64,000 nucleotides of DNA from Nocardioides caldifontis. GTDB lineage: Bacteria > Actinomycetota > Actinomycetes > Propionibacteriales > Nocardioidaceae. The notes beneath the pieces were generated by a model that saw nothing but the letters and a program-made list of their open reading frames with translations, ran no database searches and was not told where the DNA came from. Made by a program: the position numbers and the translations under genes. The DNA is taken from assembly GCF_008087345.1 (NCBI RefSeq), contig NZ_ML701736.1, positions 1 to 64,000 of the forward strand, written 5' to 3'. Shown one piece after another: positions 7,925 through 14,534 of this stretch (position 1 is its first letter; the number at the start of each line of letters is the position of its first letter).

Positions 7925-9421
7925 CTAGGCCAGCGACCCCGCGCGCCGGCCGAACACCGCACCCGACACCAGGCCCGTCCCGCCGGGGTAGTTGCCGCTG
8001 AACAGCCCGCCGAGCATCTCCCCGCAGACGAAGAGCCCGTCGAGCGGCGCGCCCGATTCTGTCAGGACCCGCCCGCAGGTGTCCGCGCGGAGCCCCCCGA
8101 AGGTGAAGGTGATGCCGCACGTCACCGGGAAGGCGTGGTACGGCGGTCGGTCCAGCGGCTGGGCCCAGTTGCTCTTCGGTGGCGTGACGGCCGCGCGCCT
8201 CCCGTCCTTGACGGCGGGGTCGAACGGCACGGAGGTGTCGATCGAGGCGTTGAACTCCGCGATCGTGCCGGTCAGGGCGGCCGCGTCGATTCCGAGCTCG
8301 GCGGCCAGCTCGTCGAGCGAGTCGGCGACGACCTCGCTGGTGCCGGGCGCGTCGTAGTCCTCGGTGCGCAGCATCGGCCGGGTGGTGGCGTCGAAGAGCT
8401 GGTAGGCGATGCCGCCGGGCTGGGCCAGGATCAGGGCGCCGTAGCGGGCGTAGGTGTAGTTGCGGAAGTCAGCGCCCTCGTCGAGGAACCGGTGTCCCTC
8501 GCTGTTGACGACGATCCCGATCGGGTAGCCGCCGCGGGTCAGCTGGTTGGTCAGCTCGCGGTCGCCCTCGTCGGCGGCGTTGGCGTCCCACGCCACGCTG
8601 TGGCAGGTCGACCAGTCCCCGTACGGCGCGGCCCCTGCCTCCAGTGCCGCACGCAGCATGTCGCCGGTGTTGAGCGGGGTGCCGCGCACCTTGGCCCGCT
8701 GCCAGCCCTCGCCGAGGTGCTCCCGGCGCATCTCGGCGTCGGCCTCGAAGCCGCCCGCTGCGAGGACCACCGACTCTGCGCGCAGCTCGCCCTCCCGGCC
8801 CTCGGCGTCGCGCACGCGCAGCCCCGTGACCCGGCCGTCCTCGGCCAGCAACGAGGTGCCGGCCACGCCGTACCGGATCTCGACCCCGGCCGCAGCGGCG
8901 GCCGCCTCGTGCTGCTCGACCAGGCCCTTGCCGCCGCCCGTGCTGCCGATGGCCAGGCCGCCCCAAAAGACGTGCTTGCCCTGGCTGCGATCGGCCTGCC
9001 GCTCGTACATCAGCCGGAAGCGCAGCCCATGCGTCTTCATCCACCGCAGAGTCGGCTCGCTCTCCTCGACCAGCGTGCGGGTGAGATCGGGGTCGTTGCG
9101 GCCGTCGGTGACGCGCGCCATGTCGGCGAGGTACTCCTCGGCGGTGTACGGCGGCAGCACCGTGTCGTCGAGCCGCTCGTCGTCGTCGACGAGGTCGCGC
9201 ACGTCGTCGACATCGCCGTGGGTCACCCGCATCGCCCCGGCGGTGTAGAAGGTGTTGCCGCCGTGCTCGCCCCGACGCCCCTTCTCGAGCAGCAGCACCC
9301 GCCGGCCGCGCTCCGCGGCGGAGAGCGCCGCGCAGTGGCCGGCGTTGCCGCCGCCGACCACGACGACGTCGTACGGGTCGCTGGAGTCGATCGAGTGATC
9401 CGTGGGTCGCGCGTCCGTCAC
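7925..9421 (-). CDS. tcuA: FAD-dependent tricarballylate-dehydrogenase-like flavoprotein
   Basis: This 498-residue protein starts at GTG 9421, preceded by AAGGAG. It has an N-terminal FAD-binding Rossmann motif (VVVVGGGNAGHCAALSAAERG), a fumarate-reductase/succinate-dehydrogenase-type active-site region, and a C-terminal GNYPGGTGLVSGAVFGRRAG segment that closes the FAD site. Length and layout fit TcuA, which oxidises tricarballylate to cis-aconitate. The divergent tctCBA transporter supports a tricarboxylate substrate. The electron-accepting partner TcuB is not encoded nearby. Another fumarate-reductase-like dehydrogenase remains possible. Confidence 0.78.
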   Translation of the reverse strand: MTDARPTDHSIDSSDPYDVVVVGGGNAGHCAALSAAERGRRVLLLEKGRRGEHGGNTFYTAGAMRVTHGDVDDVRDLVDDDERLDDTVLPPYTAEEYLADMARVTDGRNDPDLTRTLVEESEPTLRWMKTHGLRFRLMYERQADRSQGKHVFWGGLAIGSTGGGKGLVEQHEAAAAAAGVEIRYGVAGTSLLAEDGRVTGLRVRDAEGREGELRAESVVLAAGGFEADAEMRREHLGEGWQRAKVRGTPLNTGDMLRAALEAGAAPYGDWSTCHSVAWDANAADEGDRELTNQLTRGGYPIGIVVNSEGHRFLDEGADFRNYTYARYGALILAQPGGIAYQLFDATTRPMLRTEDYDAPGTSEVVADSLDELAAELGIDAAALTGTIAEFNASIDTSVPFDPAVKDGRRAAVTPPKSNWAQPLDRPPYHAFPVTCGITFTFGGLRADTCGRVLTESGAPLDGLFVCGEMLGGLFSGNYPGGTGLVSGAVFGRRAGSLA

Positions 9422-9480
9422 GGCTGCTCCTTGATGTTCGGGGCCGTGACCGGCCCGCCCGAGACCTTGTACGCAGCAGG

Positions 9481-9495
9481 ATACAACTGTATACA
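9481..9495. promoter_or_regulatory. Candidate GntR/FCD operator
   Basis: The tcuA-tctC gap contains ATACA-AC-TGTAT (9481-9492) overlapping the 8-bp palindrome TGTATACA (9488-9495). A further TTGTA/TACAA inverted pair spans 9467-9486. FCD regulators typically bind GT-N-AC palindromes of the TTGTATACAA kind. The A/T-rich element stands out in this GC-rich sequence and lies between the divergent starts, so it fits control of both units by the regulator at 7243-7902. Confidence 0.55.
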
Positions 9496-9508
9496 CGAGG
9501 GATGGAAT

Positions 9509-9528
9509 CGAGTGACCGCGGTCACTCG
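9509..9528. promoter_or_regulatory. CRP/GlxR-like palindrome upstream of tctC
   Basis: A perfect 20-bp palindrome contains GTGA-N6-TCAC, the consensus of cAMP-receptor-type regulators (CRP, GlxR). It ends 21 bp before the tctC start. The same 14-bp core (GTGACCGCGGTCAC) recurs at 62470-62483 ahead of the polyamine-type transporter genes. A site this close to the start would act as a repressor position or mark a promoter further upstream. Confidence 0.5.
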
Positions 9529-9549
9529 CGTCTCTCGGGAAGGACGCCC

Positions 9550-10566
9550 ATGGACCCATCGTCGATGCGCTGGCGAGCCGTCGCCCCGTATGCCGTCGCG
9601 CTGGTGCTGGCGGTCGTGCTCGTCGTGGTCACCGTCAGCCGCGGCGGCCGCCCCGCCGCGGCCGAGGCCGCCCTCGGTGACCAGCAGCTCAAGATCATGG
9701 CGCCGGCCGACCCCGGCGGCGGTTGGGACCAGACGTCCCGTGCAATGCAGGAGGCGCTGCGGGACCTTGTCGGCCGCAGCGAGGTCTACAATGTCGGCGG
9801 CGCGGGCGGGACGATCGGGCTGAGCCAGTTCGCCCAGCTCGATGGCCAGCCCCACCAGCTGATGACCACCGGCCTCATCATGGTGGGCGCGATCGCGGCG
9901 AACGACGCAAGGGTGACGCTCGACCAGGTCACCCCGCTGGCTCGGCTGACCACGGACAGCCAGGTCGTCGTGGTCCCCGCCGACTCCGACATCCAGACCA
10001 TGGCGGACCTCGCCCAGCGGATGCGCAGCGACCTGCCGTCGGTCTCCATCGCCGGCGGCTCGGCCGGCGGTGCTGAGCAGATCCTCGCCGGGTTGATGGC
10101 CGACGAGCTCGGCCAGGATCCGGCTGGCGTCAACTACATCGCCCACGCCGGTGGCGGCGAGGCCGTCGCCACCTTGCTCTCCGGCACCGCGGTCGCGGGC
10201 ATCTCGGGCATCTCCGAGATCAAGCCGCAGATCGACGCCGGGGAGATGCGCGCGCTCGCCGTCTCCAGCGCCGAGCGGGTGGACATCCTTCCCGACGTGC
10301 CGACCCTGATGGAGGAGGGCATCGACGTGGAGCTCACCAACTGGCGGGGCGTGGTCGCCCCCGCCGGCATCACCGACGAGCAGGAGCTCGCGCTCGAGGA
10401 GCTTCTCACGGACATGTCCGAGACCGAGGTGTGGCAGGAAACCCTGGAGTCGAACGGCTGGGGCGACGTCTTCCTCGTCGGGCCGGAGTTCGAGGAGTTC
10501 CTCGCCGAGGAGGTCCGGCGCACCAACCAGGTCATCGCCGACCTCGGTCTGGGAGGTGGGCAGTGA
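9550..10566 (+). CDS. tctC: Tripartite tricarboxylate transporter substrate-binding protein
   Basis: This 338-residue extracytoplasmic solute receptor belongs to the TctC/Bug family. ATG 9550 is preferred over an upstream start at 9502 because GGGAAGGA lies just before it and the signal peptide then begins normally. An N-terminal hydrophobic segment (about residues 12-32) exports or anchors it, and no lipobox Cys is seen. The family motifs APADPGGGWDQ and VGGAGGTIG, which form the carboxylate-binding loops, are present. It leads the tctCBA operon and diverges from the tcuA-like gene. Confidence 0.9.
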   Translation: MDPSSMRWRAVAPYAVALVLAVVLVVVTVSRGGRPAAAEAALGDQQLKIMAPADPGGGWDQTSRAMQEALRDLVGRSEVYNVGGAGGTIGLSQFAQLDGQPHQLMTTGLIMVGAIAANDARVTLDQVTPLARLTTDSQVVVVPADSDIQTMADLAQRMRSDLPSVSIAGGSAGGAEQILAGLMADELGQDPAGVNYIAHAGGGEAVATLLSGTAVAGISGISEIKPQIDAGEMRALAVSSAERVDILPDVPTLMEEGIDVELTNWRGVVAPAGITDEQELALEELLTDMSETEVWQETLESNGWGDVFLVGPEFEEFLAEEVRRTNQVIADLGLGGGQ

Positions 10567-11075
10567 TGGCGGCCGGCAACGAGCCGGAGCCCACTTTCTT
10601 CGACCCGTCGCGCGATCGGCGTACCTCCCTCGCGACGATGATCCTCGGCGGCGTGATGCTCGCGCTGGGCGTCGTGGTCGTCGTCCAGGCCACGCGGCTT
10701 GACAACGGCGACGACGTCGTGGGCGCGGCGACGGCCCCCTGGGTGGTCGGCGGTCTGCTCCTCGTCTTCGGTCTGCTGATGGTGCTGCGCGGACGCCGGG
10801 ACATGGGGCCGTGGGAGGAGTCCACGCAGACCCACGCGCAGGACTGGAAGCGCACCGGCGTGATGGTTGCGGTGCTCCTGGCCTTCGCCCTCGTCGTCCC
10901 GTGGCTCGGGTACGTCGTGTCCGCGACGCTGCTCTTCGGCGCCACCGCGATCGTGCTCGGCGCCCCGGCGCGGGCGCGGTCCTTCGCCTACGGCTTCAGC
11001 GTGGCCGTGATCGTCTACCTCGCCTTCGACGTCCTGATCGGGATCTCGCTCCCGACCGGGCCGTGGGGCTTCTGA
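10566..11075 (+). CDS. tctB: Tripartite tricarboxylate transporter small membrane subunit
   Basis: This 169-residue protein has four predicted membrane segments (around residues 25-45, 58-74, 96-115 and 137-155), as in TctB. ATG 10566 overlaps the tctC stop (TGATG). An in-frame GTG three bases earlier is also possible. It forms the membrane complex with TctA and lies between tctC and tctA in the standard order. Confidence 0.85.
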   Translation: MAAGNEPEPTFFDPSRDRRTSLATMILGGVMLALGVVVVVQATRLDNGDDVVGAATAPWVVGGLLLVFGLLMVLRGRRDMGPWEESTQTHAQDWKRTGVMVAVLLAFALVVPWLGYVVSATLLFGATAIVLGAPARARSFAYGFSVAVIVYLAFDVLIGISLPTGPWGF

Positions 11076-11087
11076 GAGGCAACGCCC

Positions 11088-12572
11088 ATGGATGCCCTGA
11101 CCATGCTCATGGACGGGTTCGGCGACGCGCTGACCCCCACCAACCTGTTGCTGGCGCTCCTCGGCGTCACCGTGGGCACCGCCGTCGGCGTGCTGCCCGG
11201 CATCGGCCCGGCGCTCACGGTCGCGCTGCTGCTGCCGCTCACCTTCAAGCTGGATCCGGCGGGCGCGCTGATCCTCTTCGCCGGCGTCTACTACGGCGGC
11301 ATGTACGGCGGGTCGACGTCGGCCATCCTGCTCAACACGCCAGGGGAGTCGGCATCCATGGTGGCCGCCCTCGAGGGCAACAAGATGGCCCGCAAGGGGC
11401 GAGCGGCTTCGGCGCTGGCGACCGCGGCGATCGGCTCGTTCGTCGCCGGCACGATCGGCACCGTCCTGCTGACCTTCGTGGCCGAGCCGTTCGCGGAGAT
11501 CGCCGTCGACTTCACCCCGGCCGACTACGTCGCGTTGATGGCGATCGCCTTCGTGACCGTGGCCAGCCTGCTCGGCGACTCCGCCCTCAAGGGCTTCGCC
11601 TCCCTGCTGATCGGCCTGACCATCGGCCTGGTCGGCATCGAGTCGCAGAGCGGCCAGGCGCGGCTCACCTTCGGGGTCCCGACGCTGCTGGACGGCATCG
11701 ACGTCGTCGTGGTCGTCATCGCGCTGTTCGCCATCGGCGAGGTCTTCGCCCACGCCCTCCGCGGCGGTGGTGGCGGCACGGTCACGCCGCTGCGCGGGGT
11801 GCCGGTGATGAGCCGGCAGGACTTCCGCCGGTCCTGGCCGGCCTGGCTGCGCGGCACCGCGTACGGCTTCCCGATCGGGGCGCTCCCGGCCGGCGGCGCG
11901 GAGATCCCGACGTTCCTCTCCTACGCCACCGAGCGACGCCTGTCGAAGCACAAGGAGGAGTTCGGCCACGGCGCGATCGAGGGGGTCGCCGGTCCCGAGG
12001 CCGCCAACAACGCCGCCGCCGCCGGCGTGCTGGTGCCGCTGCTCACCATCGGCCTGCCGACCTCGGCGACCGCCGCGGTCATCCTCACGGCGTTCCAGTC
12101 CTACGGCCTGCAGCCGGGCCCGCAGCTGTTCAGCGAGTCCGGGCCGCTGGTCTACGCGCTGCTGGCCTCGCTCTACGTCGGCAACCTGATGCTGCTCGTG
12201 CTCAACCTGCCGTTGGCGCGGCTGTGGGCCAAGCTGCTCCAGATCCCGGCCTACGGCATCTACGCCGGCATCCTGGTGTTCGCCACGCTCGGCACGCTCG
12301 CCTCCGGCGGCGGACTCGCCGACCTGCTGGTCCTGTACGTGATCGGCGCGCTCGGGGTGCTGATGGCGATGGCCGACGTGCCCGTCGCCCCCGCGATCGT
12401 CGGCCTGATCCTCGGGCCGCTCTTCGAGACCCAGCTGCGCCGGGCGCTGCTGATCTCTGAAGGTGACCTGTCGGTCCTGGTCGAGACGAAGCTCAGCATC
12501 GTGCTGTGGGTCGTCGCCGCTCTCGCGCTGGTCGTGCCGTTCGTCGCCGGCCGGCTGCGGCGCTCGGCCTGA
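11088..12572 (+). CDS. tctA: Tripartite tricarboxylate transporter large permease subunit
   Basis: This 494-residue polytopic protein has the conserved TctA segments [24 protein letters not shown] near the N-terminus and [21 protein letters not shown] (about residues 65-85). A further [16 protein letters not shown]-type segment lies near residue 300. It forms the ion-coupled transport channel. It begins 12 bp after tctB behind GAGAGG and is the last gene of the operon. Confidence 0.93.
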   Translation: MDALTMLMDGFGDALTPTNLLLALLGVTVGTAVGVLPGIGPALTVALLLPLTFKLDPAGALILFAGVYYGGMYGGSTSAILLNTPGESASMVAALEGNKMARKGRAASALATAAIGSFVAGTIGTVLLTFVAEPFAEIAVDFTPADYVALMAIAFVTVASLLGDSALKGFASLLIGLTIGLVGIESQSGQARLTFGVPTLLDGIDVVVVVIALFAIGEVFAHALRGGGGGTVTPLRGVPVMSRQDFRRSWPAWLRGTAYGFPIGALPAGGAEIPTFLSYATERRLSKHKEEFGHGAIEGVAGPEAANNAAAAGVLVPLLTIGLPTSATAAVILTAFQSYGLQPGPQLFSESGPLVYALLASLYVGNLMLLVLNLPLARLWAKLLQIPAYGIYAGILVFATLGTLASGGGLADLLVLYVIGALGVLMAMADVPVAPAIVGLILGPLFETQLRRALLISEGDLSVLVETKLSIVLWVVAALALVVPFVAGRLRRSA

Positions 12573-12577
12573 GGTCG

Positions 12578-13300
12578 CTAGCCGACCGCCACCGCCTCCG
12601 CGACGCCGGCCGCGATGAGCCCCTGGCCGGCGGTGTAGGTCGCCATCACCAGCGCGTCGGTCCAGGCCGGCGCTTCGTCGAGCAGGAACCGTCGCGCGCC
12701 GAGGATGGTGTCGGAGGTCAAGAACAGCGCCGTGCCCGCCACGACCCGCCGCCGGGCTCGCCGGGGGAGCTCCGGGCTGAGTCGGGTCGAGGCGGCGACC
12801 ATCGTCGTCAGCGCGCCGGCGTAGGCGACGACAGGCACTCGCAGGCGCTCGCTCTTCCGTCCGGCGGCCCACCCCATCACCGGGGCGAGCGCCGTGAACG
12901 CGGCGGCCGCGCCGACCACCCCGCCGTACGACCCCTCGGCGGGCGGCTGACCGGCGCTGGCGAACGCGGTGGTGTACGCCACGTGCGCGCCGAAGAACCC
13001 GCCGACCCCGGTGAGGAACGCCGCCTCGGACCTCCCGAGCAGCGCGATGTCACCGACGCCGGAGAGCGCCTGGGCGGCCACCGTCCCGCCGCGGAGCAGC
13101 CCGCCGTGGTGCCGCTCCCTACGGGCGAGTGCACCGGCGAACGCCGATCCGAGGACCGGCATCAGCAGCGGCTTGGTCACCAGCCGCCAGCGGCGCACGT
13201 CGGGGGAGGAGGAGCCGGCGAGGGCCGTGTCCAGGGCGGCGAGGCCGGCGTACGCGATCGGGAGGGCTCGTCGGGGGAGTCGCACGGGCACATAGTGCAC
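12578..13300 (-). CDS. YhhN-family (lysoplasmalogenase-like) membrane protein
   Basis: This 240-residue multi-spanning protein matches the YhhN/TMEM86 family in layout and motifs. It has TKPLLMPVL near the first third, a GDIALLG stretch followed by FLTGVGGFFGAHVAYT, and a TSDTILGARRFL segment near the C-terminus. Animal members hydrolyse the vinyl-ether bond of lysoplasmalogens, and the bacterial substrate is mostly unproven. It converges on tctA with only 5 bp between the stops and is followed by a small membrane-protein gene on the same strand. Confidence 0.8.
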   Translation of the reverse strand: MHYVPVRLPRRALPIAYAGLAALDTALAGSSSPDVRRWRLVTKPLLMPVLGSAFAGALARRERHHGGLLRGGTVAAQALSGVGDIALLGRSEAAFLTGVGGFFGAHVAYTTAFASAGQPPAEGSYGGVVGAAAAFTALAPVMGWAAGRKSERLRVPVVAYAGALTTMVAASTRLSPELPRRARRRVVAGTALFLTSDTILGARRFLLDEAPAWTDALVMATYTAGQGLIAAGVAEAVAVG

Positions 13301-13318
13301 CAGCCGACCGACGGGCAG

Positions 13319-13555
13319 TCAGCGGTGCTTGCCGCCGCGGGGGCGCGGCTCCTCACGCCTGACCAGCCGGGTGCCGACGGCCAGCGCGGCGGCGAGCGCG
13401 GCGACGGCTCCGAGGGCGGCCAGGGCGAGCCAGACCCAGGCAAGCGCGTCCCCGTCCCGGGCGGAGCGGCCGGCCGCGATGGCCAGCCACACCAGTCCGG
13501 CCCACGCGACGACCAGGACCAGGAGCGCCAGCGCGCGGACCGTCATGGTGACCAT
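13319..13555 (-). CDS. Small two-helix membrane protein
   Basis: This 78-residue protein has two strongly hydrophobic segments (about residues 7-27 and 38-61) and a basic C-terminal tail. A start at the second Met (residue 4) is equally possible. It lies 18 bp upstream of the YhhN gene on the same strand, so the two may be co-transcribed, and it diverges from nrdR. I do not recognise the family. Confidence 0.5.
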   Translation of the reverse strand: MVTMTVRALALLVLVVAWAGLVWLAIAAGRSARDGDALAWVWLALAALGAVAALAAALAVGTRLVRREEPRPRGGKHR

Positions 13556-13898
13556 TCTGCTGCACCGCCCGCGGAGTCACAGGAGCCCCTCTCGCACCTC
13601 CGACACGCCCGGACCGAGGTCCCGAAGAGGGAAGAACCTGGGTTGACCTGCGGTTTTACCCATGAGCCCGAAACACGTCGCGACGACGCGCCGTGACGGG
13701 TTGCGCCCTTGGGGGCCCGGGAGTACGGTTCCCCAACATCTAGTGATTACAACGGTGTGATTCTCCACAGGTAGTGGTCGGTTACGCACAGACGAGCGGG
13801 AGTTCTCCCCACGTTCTGCACAACCTCCTCCACACCCAGCGGCGGATCAGCCACCGGGACCACGGTCCCACGAACCACCCGCGAAGGAGGTGCCGGAC
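13556..13898. other. Intergenic leader of nrdR-nrdJ
   Basis: No gene was accepted in this 343-bp gap. Minus-strand frames here have no supporting start site or family match. It contains the paired NrdR-box-like sites and the GAAGGAGG ribosome-binding site of nrdR at 13883-13890. I searched for the cobalamin-riboswitch B12 box that precedes some actinobacterial class II reductase operons and did not see one. Confidence 0.6.
13731..13777. promoter_or_regulatory. Pair of NrdR-box-like operators
   Basis: Two 16-bp elements, CCCCAACATCTAGTGA (13731-13746) and TCTCCACAGGTAGTGG (13762-13777), share 10 of 16 positions including TAGTG. They begin exactly 31 bp apart. NrdR operators normally occur as two 16-bp boxes spaced by three helical turns (about 31-32 bp) with an ACACnATATnTnGTGT-like consensus. 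Their position upstream of nrdR-nrdJ supports autorepression when dATP is high. Confidence 0.55.
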
Positions 13899-14405
13899 AT
13901 GCACTGCCCCTACTGCCGGCACACCGACACCCGGGTCATCGACAGCCGCGTCGCCGACGACGGCGGAGCGATCCGCCGGCGCCGCACCTGCTCGTCGTGC
14001 AGCAAGCGGTTCAGCACCGTCGAGCAGATGCAGCTGGTGGTGGTGAAGCGGTCCGGCGCTACCGAGCCGTTCACCCGTGAGAAGGCCGTCGCCGGCGTCC
14101 GGAAGGCCTGCAAGGGCCGGCCGGTCTCCGAGGACGACCTCGCCAAGCTCGGCCAGGAGGTCGAGAACTCGCTGCGGTGCGAGGGGTGGGCCGAGGTGCC
14201 CGCCCACGAGGTCGGCCTGGCCATCCTCAAGCCGCTCCGCGAGCTCGACGAGGTCGCCTACCTGCGGTTCGCGAGCGTCTACCGGGCGTTCGAGTCCGCA
14301 GACGACTTCGAGGCCGAGATCGCGATGCTCCGCCTGTCCAAGCCGGCCGCCGAAAGTGTCGGTGCCGCCGAGCAGGCTGAGCGAGAGCCCGCTCCCGCGG
14401 GCTAG
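13899..14405 (+). CDS. nrdR: Transcriptional repressor NrdR
   Basis: This 168-residue protein begins at ATG 13899. An in-frame GTG at 13890 is rejected because it overlaps the Shine-Dalgarno sequence. The N-terminal zinc ribbon has CPYC (3-6) and CSSC pairs in [13 protein letters not shown] and [13 protein letters not shown]. The ATP-cone domain that senses ATP/dATP follows ([15 protein letters not shown] to about residue 140). NrdR represses ribonucleotide reductase genes, here probably nrdJ and itself. A short Glu/Pro tail extends beyond the conserved part. Confidence 0.95.
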   Translation: MHCPYCRHTDTRVIDSRVADDGGAIRRRRTCSSCSKRFSTVEQMQLVVVKRSGATEPFTREKAVAGVRKACKGRPVSEDDLAKLGQEVENSLRCEGWAEVPAHEVGLAILKPLRELDEVAYLRFASVYRAFESADDFEAEIAMLRLSKPAAESVGAAEQAEREPAPAG

Positions 14406-14410
14406 CAGAC

Positions 14411-14448
14411 CACCCGGCGCGCGTGTGGGGAAGCGCGCGCGCCGGGTG
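14411..14448 (+). terminator. GC-rich hairpin between nrdR and nrdJ
   Basis: CACCCGGCGCGC (14411-14422) is perfectly complementary to GCGCGCCGGGTG (14437-14448), and G14423-C14436 extends the stem to 13 bp around a 12-base loop. It begins 6 bp after the nrdR stop. There is no T-run, as is usual in high-GC actinobacteria. It could end or attenuate nrdR transcripts and so set the nrdR:nrdJ ratio. Confidence 0.55.
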
Positions 14449-14534
14449 CACCACCCTTCCCCCAGCACCAGAGCAGTCAGCGTTACACCCCCACGCAGGA
14501 CGCACACGACAGCCACAACGGAGAGGAAGTCGGC

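Noticed and set aside
10134-12872. Long minus-strand ORF (912 codons) antisense to tctB-tctA
   Set aside because: Asp/Arg/His-rich shadow sequence without motifs. tctA and tctB are unambiguous on the other strand.
13577-13789. Minus-strand ORF in the nrdR leader
   Set aside because: It overlaps the NrdR boxes, has no ribosome-binding site and no recognisable domain.
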